From Bradyrhizobium quebecense (GTDB lineage Bacteria > Pseudomonadota > Alphaproteobacteria > Rhizobiales > Xanthobacteraceae), in contig NZ_CP088022.1 in NCBI RefSeq assembly GCF_013373795.3, positions 6,076,001-6,140,000 on the forward strand: 64,000 nt of DNA, given 5' to 3'. Made by a program: the position numbers and the translations under genes. How positions within the stretch are numbered: position 1 is the first letter of the stretch; each line of letters starts with the position of its first letter. Below are positions 37,074-45,311 of this stretch, piece after piece. The notes under the pieces are model-generated. The model made no database searches and was not told the origin of the DNA. It saw only the letters and a list, made by a program, of their open reading frames with translations.

Positions 37074-38000
37074 ATGATGCGGCGGTGTCCAATCGGCTTG
37101 CTGGCTCTGGCCGGCGCACTTGCGTTGAGCGGTGGGCCGGCGGCTGCGGATTCGCTCATCATCAACGGCACGACGCGAACATTCACGCTGCAAGCTCCGG
37201 CCGCCAGGCCGGCGCCGCTCGTCATCGTGCTGCACGGCAAGACCCAAAGCAGTGCCGACATGATCACGCGGACGTCGTGGCCGTTGATCGCCAGGCGCGA
37301 CGGCCTTGCGGCGGTCTATCCCGATGGGTTGAACCATGCCTGGGCCGACTCCCGGCCGGACCAGCGGCGCGCCGGCAATCCGCCGTCTGAGGGCACCGAC
37401 GACGTCGCCTTCATCACCCAGTTGATCGCAAAGCTCGTGGACGACGGCATCGCCGATCCGAAGCGCATCTATGTCACTGGTATCTCCAACGGCGGCGCGA
37501 TGGCCATGACGCTGGCCTGCGAACGCGCCGACCTGTTCGCCGCGGCGGCCAGCGTCGTCATGAACCTGACCGACGAATCGGCCCGCGCCTGCCGGCCCGC
37601 GCGTCCGGTACCGGTGCTCCTGATGAACGGCACCGTCGACCCGCTGATCCCCTATCAGGGCGGCCGCGGCACCAGCTACTTCGCGGTCGACGGGTTCTGG
37701 TCGACCGAGCGCACATTGGAATTCTGGCGACGCATCGATGGCTGCGAGACCAGGGACGCCGCAACCACCGATCTGCCCGACCGCAATCCGTCCGATCAAT
37801 CGACCGTCACGCGGATCGACTCGGCCTGCCCGCAGGGACGTAACGTCGTGCTTTACCGCGTGAATGGCGGCGGTCATCGCATGCCCGGCCACTTCCCGGA
37901 CGCGCATTTTACGAAATTGGCGGCGACGCTGCTCGGACCCCAGAACGGCGACATCGACGGCGCCGACACGATTTGGGCGTTCTTCATGCGATTTCCGTGA
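37074..38000 (+). CDS. secreted PHB-depolymerase/feruloyl-esterase-like hydrolase (LpqC)
   Basis: A 308-residue exported alpha/beta hydrolase. Tandem ATGs at 37074 and 37077 are both possible starts. It has a signal peptide (PIGLLALAGALALSGGPAAA), oxyanion HGKTQS, nucleophile elbow VTGISNGGAM (Ser), MNGTVDPLIPY (Asp) and NGGGHRMPG (His). It belongs to the LpqC/CE1 esterase group, acting on polyhydroxyalkanoate oligomers or feruloyl and related esters. Confidence 0.82.
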   Translation: MMRRCPIGLLALAGALALSGGPAAADSLIINGTTRTFTLQAPAARPAPLVIVLHGKTQSSADMITRTSWPLIARRDGLAAVYPDGLNHAWADSRPDQRRAGNPPSEGTDDVAFITQLIAKLVDDGIADPKRIYVTGISNGGAMAMTLACERADLFAAAASVVMNLTDESARACRPARPVPVLLMNGTVDPLIPYQGGRGTSYFAVDGFWSTERTLEFWRRIDGCETRDAATTDLPDRNPSDQSTVTRIDSACPQGRNVVLYRVNGGGHRMPGHFPDAHFTKLAATLLGPQNGDIDGADTIWAFFMRFP

Positions 38001-38048
38001 AATGTACGCTGCAAAATGCGCAGTGGCGACGGTCGCCCCGACAGGCTA

Positions 38049-38152
38049 GAGGTCTGGTTCTGATCAAATCAGAACCAAACCTCTCGATCTCTTGTCTTGA
38101 CGCGTTTTCTTCACGCGAATCGGTAGCCACTTCGCTTGAAAACGCTATAGAC
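38049..38152. repeat. dispersed palindromic repeat, family A copy 2
   Basis: GGTTCTGATC/AATCAGAACC arms followed by GACGCGTTTTCTTCACGCGA and a CTTGAAAACGCT end, in the same order as at 21-123. It lies just upstream of the ridA-like gene and might carry part of its promoter region. Confidence 0.85.
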
Positions 38153-38179
38153 ATGCCCGCCATTCAAGTGGAGACCCAA

Positions 38180-38530
38180 ATGAGCATTCAGCGTTTCGAA
38201 ACCGGCCCGCGCATGAGCCAGGCCGTCGTGCACGGCAACACCGTCTATCTCGCCGGCGTCGTCGCCGGCAAGGCCGCGGGCGGCAGCGTCACCGACCAGA
38301 CCAAGGACATCCTGTCGATCATCGACGGCCACCTCGCCAAGGCCGGTACCGACAAGTCGAAGCTGCTCAGCGCGACCATCTACATCACCGACATGAAGAC
38401 GTTCCCGGAGATGAACGCGGTATGGGACGGCTGGGTCTCGGAGGGTAACACCCCGGCCCGCGCCACCGTCGAGGCCAAGCTCGCGGCGCCGCAATACAAT
38501 GTCGAGATCATGGTTGTCGCGGCGAAGTAA
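38180..38530 (+). CDS. RidA/YjgF family protein
   Basis: A 116-residue protein from the ATG at 38180, with GGAG nearby. Signatures are VVHGNTVYLAGVV, TDQTKDILSIIDGHLAKAGTDKSKLLSATIYITDM and NTPARATVEAKLA, with the conserved Arg for carboxylate binding. RidA proteins hydrolyse reactive enamine/imine intermediates from PLP enzymes; members of the wider family have other roles. It ends in a hairpin at 38550. Confidence 0.9.
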   Translation: MSIQRFETGPRMSQAVVHGNTVYLAGVVAGKAAGGSVTDQTKDILSIIDGHLAKAGTDKSKLLSATIYITDMKTFPEMNAVWDGWVSEGNTPARATVEAKLAAPQYNVEIMVVAAK

Positions 38531-38549
38531 GCGCGACGCAGGTCATCGC

Positions 38550-38590
38550 GATGCCCCGGATTGCAAATTGCAGTTCGGGGCATTTCATTG
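38550..38590 (+). terminator. hairpin between convergent ridA-like and hydrolase genes
   Basis: ATGCCCCG and CGGGGCAT pair across a 17-nt spacer, followed by TTTCATTGG. The position, 20 bases after the stop and just before the opposite gene's stop, suggests a bidirectional terminator. Confidence 0.65.
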
Positions 38591-38595
38591 GCACC

Positions 38596-39750
38596 TCATG
38601 CGCTGATCCGCGATCGCTCGGCCGTGGCCTCACCGAGATCGGACTGAAGCCAACGCGCAATCCGACGCCACGAACCAGCCAGAGCCTTGCAGCCCATGAA
38701 CAGGCCGAGGTGACCACACGGCTCGATGCCGCGTTGCAGCCACGCCGGCGGCGTGCCTAACAGCTCGATTGTCGCAAAGGCCTGATCGGGTGGAACGACG
38801 ATGTCGTTCTCCGCCGCGAGCACGAATACTGGCAATTTCACTGCAGCCAGATCGATCTTGCAACCAAGCGCGACGGCGTCTCCCGCCGCGATCCGGTTCT
38901 GGCGAAAGATCCAGTCGGTCACTTCCAGGTAGTAGGTGCCCGGCAGATCAAGCGTCTCGTCGTTCCAGCGCGTGAAGCGTTCGAGCAGCGCCCGTGCATC
39001 CTCCGGCTTGCCGTCGAGTTGCCGCTGCAGCGCCGCTTCCACGTCAAGCGTGCTGAGCGGGAGGCTCCAGATCTGCAGCATGTGCTTGCCGCTGACGATC
39101 CCCTCTCCTTGACGCACCATTGCCTCGAAGCTTTGCTGCGGAAGCGAGGCGACCATCTTGGACAACTCGGATGGCACCGAGACGTCGACCGGGCTGCCTG
39201 CAAGCACGAGCCGCCGTACCTTGCCGGGAAAACGTGCTGCATAGAGCAGCGCCAGCCATCCGCCCTGACAGAGGCCAGCAAGATCGACGGGCGGCCCGAT
39301 CGTGTCGACGGCCACGTTGAGATCGGACAGATAGGTGTCGATTGAGAAATATCGCATCTCCGGGGTCGCCGAGCGCCAATCGGTGAGATAGAGACGTGCA
39401 ATGCCCGCCGCCTGTAACGCTTCCATCAAGCTGTGGCCGGGGGCAAAATCCGCTATCTTCGCACGATGCAGCGCGTAGGGCGCGCAGACCAGCAACGGCC
39501 GGCCTTCGACCGCGTTCGAGAAGTCCAGCAGGCGCATCGACGGCAATTGCAGCGCGACCGAATTGGCCGTCGTCCACGGCAGCGCCGCCTCGCCCGGCGC
39601 ATCTGTCGGCTCGGGCCCGCGATCGAGGTACCAGTGCGAGTAGATATCGAGCGCCAAGCGCGTGGCTTCAAACGGCCATAGCCAAGCGTGCCCCGCCCAG
39701 CTGGTGCTCGCACTCCGCTCTGATGGATCCGCCTCTTCGTGCAAGCTCAT
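38596..39750 (-). CDS. PhaC-like alpha/beta hydrolase (Cys nucleophile)
   Basis: A 384-residue protein. The nucleophile elbow is AGLCQGGW, with Cys in place of Ser, as in polyhydroxyalkanoate synthases. It is preceded by the PhaC-like YLTDWRSATPEM...DTYLSDLN and followed by ENDIVVPPDQ (Asp) and EPCGHLGLFMG (His). The length is like class III PhaC (about 350-390). It could be a real PHA synthase-like enzyme or a related hydrolase. It is adjacent to an LpqC-type esterase on the other strand. Confidence 0.75.
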   Translation of the reverse strand: MSLHEEADPSERSASTSWAGHAWLWPFEATRLALDIYSHWYLDRGPEPTDAPGEAALPWTTANSVALQLPSMRLLDFSNAVEGRPLLVCAPYALHRAKIADFAPGHSLMEALQAAGIARLYLTDWRSATPEMRYFSIDTYLSDLNVAVDTIGPPVDLAGLCQGGWLALLYAARFPGKVRRLVLAGSPVDVSVPSELSKMVASLPQQSFEAMVRQGEGIVSGKHMLQIWSLPLSTLDVEAALQRQLDGKPEDARALLERFTRWNDETLDLPGTYYLEVTDWIFRQNRIAAGDAVALGCKIDLAAVKLPVFVLAAENDIVVPPDQAFATIELLGTPPAWLQRGIEPCGHLGLFMGCKALAGSWRRIARWLQSDLGEATAERSRISA

Positions 39751-39933
39751 TCACCGGTTGATCGCTATTGGGATACTTAAGCCGGCGAGGATCGAAACCT
39801 TGACCCTGATCAAGAACCGGCGAATTTAAGTATTCAGCTTACGCCGAAACCCGCTGGAGCAGCCACGCCGGGACGTCACGATCTCGCGATCCCGGCGCGG
39901 CTTGCTGCAGAGCGGCGGCCATGGTTTCGGTGG

Positions 39934-40998
39934 CTACGCGGCGCGTGCTGTAGCCTTTTCCGCCTCGAGCCTGCGTGCAAACAGCCAGCGGAAATAGGTC
40001 AGCGGCGCATCGGCGCCGATCGCAAGCAGCTGATAGTCCGGATCGACGTCGAGCACCTTCTGCTGCGCCTCGATGAAATCCTTGTCCTCGTTGAAGGCCT
40101 CCTCGAGGGAATGCCGCAGCGACAGCGAAATGTTCGGATTGTCGATGTCGAAATCGTGCAGGTAGTTCCAGAAGAAGTGCGTCGACGAGCGCGTCTCCGG
40201 CGTCATGAACTGCGCGTTGCGGTATTGCCGCGTGCCCGGAACCTGGACGCCCTTCTCCACACCCTGGCCCGCCGGCGCAAATGTCGTGTCGAGCGTGAAG
40301 ATGCCCGGCACGATCATGCGGCCGATATTGCGACGATCGACCTTGTCGTCGCGGTTGGAAATCACCTTCTTGTGGTAGGGCGGCGCATCGGCGCCCATGT
40401 GCCAGCGCTCGACGCGGAAGCCGTCGTCCAGTTTCTCGATCGCGACCGGCTTGGTCTTGTAGGCGTATTCCTCGGAACCGCCGAGCGTGTTGGTGTGCAC
40501 GAAGGCGAGATGGGCGAAGTCGCTGAGGTTGTCGACGATCAGGAGCCAGTTGGCCTTGTAGTGCATGTAGCCCGGCAGGCCGCGCCATTTCGGATCCTCG
40601 AGCGGCGGATAGTCGAGGATCAGCTTCGGATCGGCCTTCTCGGGATCGCCGGTCCAGATGAAGATCATGTTGTAGCGTTCGACCACCGGATAGCTGCGCA
40701 CGCCCAGCTTGGCCGGGATCGCGTCCTGACCGGGGATCTGGATGCACTTGCCGTCGGCCGCGAACTTCATGCCGTGATACATGCACCTGATGTCGTCACC
40801 CTCGACGCGCCCCATCGAGAGCGGCGCGGCGCGATGGCAGCAACGGTCGTCGAGCGCGACCACCTTCCCGCTGGCGCCGCGATAGATCACGATCGGCCGC
40901 TCCAGGATGGTGCGCGCCAGCTTCTTGCCGTCGATCAACTCGTGGTTCAGCGCCGCCACGTACCAGGCGTTGCGCAGGAAAATTCCGTCGTCAGCCAT
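39934..40998 (-). CDS. Rieske-type ring-hydroxylating oxygenase, alpha subunit (VanA-like)
   Basis: A 354-residue oxygenase from the ATG at 40998. The Rieske [2Fe-2S] site reads CCHRAAPLSMGRVEGDDIRCMYHG (CxH...CxxH). The mononuclear iron site DNLSDFAHLAFVHTNTLG follows. The plan matches single-component alpha subunits such as vanillate O-demethylase; the reductase partner must be encoded elsewhere. It is divergent from a LysR regulator across about 105 bp with a palindrome. The 39751-39933 gap holds no gene. Confidence 0.88.
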   Translation of the reverse strand: MADDGIFLRNAWYVAALNHELIDGKKLARTILERPIVIYRGASGKVVALDDRCCHRAAPLSMGRVEGDDIRCMYHGMKFAADGKCIQIPGQDAIPAKLGVRSYPVVERYNMIFIWTGDPEKADPKLILDYPPLEDPKWRGLPGYMHYKANWLLIVDNLSDFAHLAFVHTNTLGGSEEYAYKTKPVAIEKLDDGFRVERWHMGADAPPYHKKVISNRDDKVDRRNIGRMIVPGIFTLDTTFAPAGQGVEKGVQVPGTRQYRNAQFMTPETRSSTHFFWNYLHDFDIDNPNISLSLRHSLEEAFNEDKDFIEAQQKVLDVDPDYQLLAIGADAPLTYFRWLFARRLEAEKATARAA

Positions 40999-41040
40999 GT
41001 CAGCCTCCCAATGCAATGTTGCTTGCAATGAGGTTAGGTG

Positions 41041-41057
41041 ATCCCGGTCATCGGGAT
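41041..41057. promoter_or_regulatory. candidate LysR operator palindrome
   Basis: ATCCCG-N5-CGGGAT, a perfect 6-bp inverted repeat in the gap between the divergent Rieske oxygenase and LysR genes. A weaker GCAA-N6-TTGC pair lies nearby, around 41015-41032. Confidence 0.5.
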
Positions 41058-41104
41058 AATCCGATTTGGATGGACACACTGTACCGCTGGATGGACAATC
41101 GGCC

Positions 41105-42013
41105 ATGGAGTGGCGCGACTGGGAGCTGTTTTGCGAGGTTGTCGAGCATGGCGGCTTCACCGCGGCCGCGCGCGTGCTCGGGCATCCCAAATCGAGCCTC
41201 AGTGCTGCGGTGCAGCGTCTCGAGGCCAATCTCGGGCTGCGGCTGATCGAGCGGACCACGCGGCACTTGCGGCTGACCGACTCCGGCGAGACCATCTATC
41301 GCAAGGTCCGCCCGCTGTTCGCCGCGCTGCACGACACCCACAGCGAGGCGCTGGCGATGAGCAGCGCGGTCGCGGGCACCCTGCGCATCAAGGCGCCGTA
41401 CGAATTCGGCGCGCATCACGCAGGGCCGGTCGCCTGCGCCGTGATGGGCCGCTATCCGGAGCTCGCGATCCGGATCGATGTCGAGCACGACATCGTCAAC
41501 CCGATCGCCGAAAATTACGACATCGTGTTCGCGATGCTGGAGGCGCCGCTGCCGTCGGCCGGCATCGTGATCCGCCGGGTCTTCACCCTCGAGCGCGGCC
41601 TGTTCGCGGCACCGGCGCTATTGGAGAAGTTCGGCGAGCCGCGCACGCTGGACGAGTTGAGGAAGCTGCCGCTGTTGACCGGTCCCAGCGATCCGCCATG
41701 GGCGATCACGGCTCCCGGCGGCGCGGTCGAGCATCTCGCGGTGGATCGCGCGCGCCTCACGAGCTCGAATGCCCATGTCCGCCTGCAGGCGGCGCTCGCC
41801 GGACATGGCGTGCTGCGGGTCACTGCGAGCTACACCCGCGCCGCGGTCGCGGCCGGCGAGTTGCGCCGGCTGTTGCCGGACCATGCCTGCGAGCCGCTCA
41901 ACGTGCACGCGCTGCTGCCGGCGCGGCAATTCGTCCCGGCAAAGGTCCGCAGCTTCCTCGATGCGATGGAGGCGCACGCGCGGGGTGATCCGGAGGCTTA
42001 CATCAGGCCGTGA
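41105..42013 (+). CDS. LysR family regulator of the adjacent oxygenase
   Basis: A 302-residue protein from the ATG at 41105; an upstream TTG frame exists but looks unlikely. The HTH reads WELFCEVVEHGGFTAAARVLGHPKSSLSAAVQRLEANLGLRLIERTTRHLRLT. The effector domain begins at about residue 90 (GTLRIKAPYEFG). Its divergent position predicts regulation of the Rieske oxygenase. Confidence 0.88.
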   Translation: MEWRDWELFCEVVEHGGFTAAARVLGHPKSSLSAAVQRLEANLGLRLIERTTRHLRLTDSGETIYRKVRPLFAALHDTHSEALAMSSAVAGTLRIKAPYEFGAHHAGPVACAVMGRYPELAIRIDVEHDIVNPIAENYDIVFAMLEAPLPSAGIVIRRVFTLERGLFAAPALLEKFGEPRTLDELRKLPLLTGPSDPPWAITAPGGAVEHLAVDRARLTSSNAHVRLQAALAGHGVLRVTASYTRAAVAAGELRRLLPDHACEPLNVHALLPARQFVPAKVRSFLDAMEAHARGDPEAYIRP

Positions 42014-42052
42014 CCGCTGATCGGCTCAATTTTGGCCGATCTCCATTTTCTC

Positions 42053-42081
42053 GGGAACCTGTACGGCCGGTTGGCATCCAA
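42053..42081 (+). promoter_or_regulatory. putative ECF promoter of the sigma gene
   Basis: GGGAACC, with GGAAC at 42054-42058, then 16 nt, then CATCCAA (42075-42081), 36 bp before the sigma gene start. The same boxes with the same spacing occur at 42814-42842. GGAAC is a typical ECF -35. Confidence 0.65.
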
Positions 42082-42117
42082 TGGTAATATATCGCCAACA
42101 GTGAGGGTGATCCCGCC

Positions 42118-42807
42118 ATGCGCCAGGCCCGTGTAACGTCCCTGCCGCCGATCCGTTCAGGCGATGCCGAGCTCGTGCAGCGCGCGCTTGCCCGCGACGA
42201 GGCCGCGATCCGTGCCATCATGCAGGCGAATAATCGCCGGCTGTTCCGGCTGGCGCGCGGCATCCTCCGCAACGACAATGAGGCCGAGGATGTGGTTCAG
42301 GACGCCTATGTGCGCGCCTTCACCCATCTGGACCAGTTCCGGGGTGACTCCAGCCTCTCGACCTGGCTGTCGCGGATCGCGATGAACGAGGCGCTCGGCC
42401 GCCTGCGCAGCAAACACGCAAGCGTGGAGTGGTCCGAGCTGCCGAAAGGCGCCGTTGAAGCCCAAATCATCCCGTTCCCGCTGTCGTCAGCGGACGATCC
42501 GGAAAAATCCATGGCCCAGCGCGAAATCCAGCATGTTGTCGAGCACGCGATCGATGAGCTGCCCGAGGCGTTCCGGCTCGTCTTTATCACCCGCGTGATC
42601 GAGGGCATGAATGTCGAGGAGACCGCTGATATCCTCGGCCTCAAGCCGGAGACCGTGAAGACGCGCCTACACCGTGCCCGGACCATGCTGCGCGACAATG
42701 TCGAACGGAAGATCGGCCCCATCGTGATGGAGGCCTTTCCCTTCGCGGGCCGGCGCTGCGAGCGATTGACCGAGGCGGTTCTGAAGCGGCTCGGCGTCAC
42801 AATATAG
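42118..42807 (+). CDS. ECF RNA polymerase sigma factor
   Basis: A 229-residue sigma-70 family factor. Region 2 (RLFRLARGILRNDNEAEDVVQDAYVRAFTHLDQFRGDSSLSTWLSRIAMNEALGRLR) and region 4 (DELPEAFRLVFITRVIEGMNVEETADILGLKPETVKTRLHRARTMLRDNV) are clear. A C-terminal extension of about 35 residues (IGPIVMEAFPFAGRRCERLTEAVLKRL) is present. No anti-sigma gene is adjacent. It is followed by DUF4142 and cupredoxin genes with a promoter matching its own, so these are probable targets. Confidence 0.9.
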   Translation: MRQARVTSLPPIRSGDAELVQRALARDEAAIRAIMQANNRRLFRLARGILRNDNEAEDVVQDAYVRAFTHLDQFRGDSSLSTWLSRIAMNEALGRLRSKHASVEWSELPKGAVEAQIIPFPLSSADDPEKSMAQREIQHVVEHAIDELPEAFRLVFITRVIEGMNVEETADILGLKPETVKTRLHRARTMLRDNVERKIGPIVMEAFPFAGRRCERLTEAVLKRLGVTI

Positions 42808-42813
42808 ATTTTT

Positions 42814-42842
42814 GGGAACCTCTGGCCGTCCGCACCATCCAA
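42814..42842 (+). promoter_or_regulatory. putative ECF promoter of the DUF4142-cupredoxin operon
   Basis: GGGAACC, with GGAAC at 42815-42819, 16 nt, then CATCCAA (42836-42842), 60 bp upstream of the DUF4142 start and just after the sigma stop. It matches the element before the sigma gene in sequence and spacing. Confidence 0.65.
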
Positions 42843-42901
42843 CTCCTGTGCAAGCAACGACGTGCCGTGCGCTACGCCCGGCTCAACAGGAGTGTCAAAC
42901 C

Positions 42902-43423
42902 ATGTTCGTTCGATTGAGCATCGCGGTCGCCGCGCTCAGCGTTTTCACCAGCGCGGCGCTGGCCCAAGGCGCCAAGCTGACCGATCCGCAGATCGCGCAC
43001 ATCGCCTACACGGCAGGTGTGATCGACATCAACGCCGCCAAGCAGGCGGAGACCAAAGCTTCCAACAAGGACGTCAAGGCGTTCGCCAAGGACATGGCGC
43101 GCGACCATGAGGCGGTGAACAAGCAGGCGCTCGACCTCGTCAAGAAGCTCAAGGTAACGCCGGAGGACAACGACACCAGCAAGGCGCTGTCGAAGCAGGC
43201 GGCCGACAAGCTCGCCGAGCTCGGTAAGCTGAAGGGCTCAGCCTACGATAAGGCCTATATCGACAACGAGGTCGCCTACCACAAGACCGTCAACACCGCG
43301 CTGGAGACACAGTTGATCCCCTCGGCGAGCAATCCCGAGCTGAAGAGCCTGCTGCAGACCGGCCTTAAGATCTTCCAGGGCCACGAGCAGCATGCCGAAC
43401 ATGTTGCGGCGAGCATGAAGTAA
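42902..43423 (+). CDS. DUF4142 family periplasmic protein
   Basis: A 173-residue protein with a signal peptide (MFVRLSIAVAALSVFTSAALA). The helical DUF4142 domain (IAYTAGVIDINAAKQAETKASNKDVKAFAKDMARDHEAVNKQALDLVKKL) has repeated His residues (DHEAVN, YHKTVN, GHEQHAEH) that suggest metal binding in a ferritin-like bundle. It lies upstream of a cupredoxin gene in the same operon. Function unknown, probably stress-related. Confidence 0.88.
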   Translation: MFVRLSIAVAALSVFTSAALAQGAKLTDPQIAHIAYTAGVIDINAAKQAETKASNKDVKAFAKDMARDHEAVNKQALDLVKKLKVTPEDNDTSKALSKQAADKLAELGKLKGSAYDKAYIDNEVAYHKTVNTALETQLIPSASNPELKSLLQTGLKIFQGHEQHAEHVAASMK

Positions 43424-43434
43424 GGAGACGCGCG

Positions 43435-43755
43435 ATGTCGCCCGGACGCTATCTCGCAACGCTGGCTTTGCTCGCGCTCGGCGCGGTGGCTGTTCCGGCG
43501 CATGCAGCCACCATCCAGATCGTGATGGAGAATTTGGTGATCTCGCCGGCCGAGGTATCGGCCAAGGTCGGCGACACCATCGAATGGGTCAACAAGGATG
43601 TGTTGGCGCACACCGCCACCGCGAAGAACGGCGACTTCGACGTGACGATTGCGCCGAACAAGACGGCCAGGTCGGTTCTGAGCAAAGCCGGTACTGTCGA
43701 CTATTACTGCCGTTACCACCCCAACATGAAGGCGGTGCTGACCATCGCGCCATGA
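43435..43755 (+). CDS. cupredoxin (plastocyanin/amicyanin-like)
   Basis: A 106-residue exported blue-copper protein. It has a signal peptide (ATLALLALGAVAVPAHA), then a beta domain with the copper ligands His in VLAHTATA, Cys, His and Met in YYCRYHPNMKA. It begins 12 bp after the DUF4142 stop and should share its promoter. It is probably an electron carrier or copper-binding protein in the periplasm. Confidence 0.9.
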   Translation: MSPGRYLATLALLALGAVAVPAHAATIQIVMENLVISPAEVSAKVGDTIEWVNKDVLAHTATAKNGDFDVTIAPNKTARSVLSKAGTVDYYCRYHPNMKAVLTIAP

Positions 43756-43849
43756 CTTGCGCGATGACCTGCGAGGTAATCGATCGGCGCACGCGAACCT
43801 TCGATAGTCCGGACAGCCGCACAGTCCGGCACTTCAGAAGGAGAGCACC

Positions 43850-44212
43850 ATGACCGACCACACGACCATCGCCCGCCGCTATATCGACCTTTGGAACGAG
43901 CGGACGCCGAGCCGGCGGCGCGAGATGCTGAGCGAGAACTGGACCGCCGATGCGCGTTATGTCGACCCGATGATGAGCGGCGACGGCCATGACGGCGTCG
44001 ACGCGCTGATCGCGGGCGTGCAGCAGAAGTTCCCGGACTTCACGTTCAAGCTGATCGGCGAGCCGAACGGCTTTGGCGACCATGTCCGCTTCTCCTGGGG
44101 TCTCGGGCCCGACGGCGTCGACAGCCCGATCAAGGGCACCGACTTCGCCATGCTGAAGGACGGCCGGATCAGAAGCATCACCGGCTTCCTTGACCAGGTG
44201 CCGGGCGCCTGA
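43850..44212 (+). CDS. SnoaL/NTF2-like family protein
   Basis: A 120-residue protein of the nuclear transport factor 2-like fold: ARRYIDLWNERTPSRRREMLSENWTADARYVDPM, GHDGVDALIAGVQQKFPDFTFKLIG, VRFSWGLGPDG. Preceded by GGAGAG. Members are small hydrolases, isomerases or ligand binders. It lies 94 bp after the cupredoxin; co-transcription is uncertain. Confidence 0.85.
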   Translation: MTDHTTIARRYIDLWNERTPSRRREMLSENWTADARYVDPMMSGDGHDGVDALIAGVQQKFPDFTFKLIGEPNGFGDHVRFSWGLGPDGVDSPIKGTDFAMLKDGRIRSITGFLDQVPGA

Positions 44213-44218
44213 CGGACT

Positions 44219-44349
44219 CCGTCATTCCGGGGCAGCCCGAAGGGCTGAGCCCGGAATCCATCGGCCGCGAACTTTATGGTGAAATGGATTCCGGGCTCGA
44301 CGCTGCGCGTCGCCCTCAGGTGCGCAATTGCGCACCGGGGAATGACGAG
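44219..44349. repeat. long palindromic repeat, family F (CGTCATTCCGGGG)
   Basis: Starts with CGTCATTCCGGGGCAG and ends with GCACCGGGGAATGACG. Inner arms CCCGGAATCCAT and ATGGATTCCGGG also pair. Short relative at 27412-27453. It lies between the NTF2-like and LuxR genes. Confidence 0.87.
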
Positions 44350-44406
44350 GGAACTTCCACCCCCGCGATGTCGCTGCTAGTCTTCCCGAAACACAGGGAG
44401 GACGCC

Positions 44407-45204
44407 ATGAAGGCAGATTACGCCTTCAAGACTTCTGTCGTCAGCGACATCACGCCGGCGCTGCTGGCGATCGGCCGCGACGGCTTTCCGCAAGCCCTGA
44501 TCGGCGCACTGCGCCGCGTCGCCGGTGTCGGCCACTGCATGGTGTTCTCGTTCACAGGCCCGCGGTCCGCCGCGTGCCTGCTCGACGTTGGCAACATCCC
44601 GACCGGACGCGACCTCGGGATCGCCTATTCCGAACATTTCCATCAGGCTGACCCGAACCGCGACGCGGTGTTCGAGGGCAAGGCGCAAGCCGTGCCGATC
44701 GTGCTGCCGACCTTTGCGCGCCGGATGTACAGCGACGGCTATCGGAAGATCTTCTTCGACGATTCCGACATCGTCGACAAGTTCGCCTCTGCGATCTGGA
44801 CAGGCGACACCTGCTTCTACGTCAATTTCTACCAGATCACCGAGCAAGGCCGCTTCAGCCGCGAGCAGATCGCGCGCCTCGCCGCGGTCGCGCCCGCGTT
44901 GGCCGCAGCCGTGGCGCGGCACTTCCAGCGCGACCCGGCAACGGATGCCGATCCGATCGCGCGGCTGAAGACCCTGTTTGCGACCGCCGAACCGCTCGCC
45001 AGACTGACCGGCCGCGAGAAGGAGGTCTGCCTGGGCATCCTTTCGGGCCTCAGCTCGGAAGCGATCGCCGCCGAGCTCGGCATCGGGCTGCACTCCGCCC
45101 TCACCTATCGCAAGCGCGCCTATGACAAGCTCCGCATCTCCTCGCAGAACGAGCTGTTTGCGATCGCACTGCGCCTGATGGCGTCGGCACGCCGGCTGAA
45201 CTGA
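44407..45204 (+). CDS. LuxR-type HTH transcriptional regulator
   Basis: A 265-residue protein from the ATG at 44407, with AGGGAGGA upstream. The N-terminal domain of about 190 residues has no recognised signature. The C-terminal GerE-type HTH reads LTGREKEVCLGILSGLSSEAIAAELGIGLHSALTYRKRAYDKLRISSQNELFAIAL. It is next to a P450 gene in the same direction and may have regulated it. No autoinducer synthase is nearby. Confidence 0.87.
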   Translation: MKADYAFKTSVVSDITPALLAIGRDGFPQALIGALRRVAGVGHCMVFSFTGPRSAACLLDVGNIPTGRDLGIAYSEHFHQADPNRDAVFEGKAQAVPIVLPTFARRMYSDGYRKIFFDDSDIVDKFASAIWTGDTCFYVNFYQITEQGRFSREQIARLAAVAPALAAAVARHFQRDPATDADPIARLKTLFATAEPLARLTGREKEVCLGILSGLSSEAIAAELGIGLHSALTYRKRAYDKLRISSQNELFAIALRLMASARRLN

Positions 45205-45226
45205 AGAGCCTGAGCGGCCACCTCCC

Positions 45227-45250
45227 TCTGTCCCCAACGGTGGGGACAGA
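45227..45250. promoter_or_regulatory. perfect inverted repeat upstream of the P450
   Basis: TCTGTCCCC and GGGGACAGA with a 6-nt loop, 62 bp before the P450 start and 22 bp after the LuxR stop. It could be an operator for the adjacent LuxR regulator or a terminator without a T run. Confidence 0.45.
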
Positions 45251-45311
45251 CCGGCAGCGTCTGCCGGCCTATGCTCGGTTCGGAAACCTGAGCCCAACCC
45301 GAGATCGCGCC

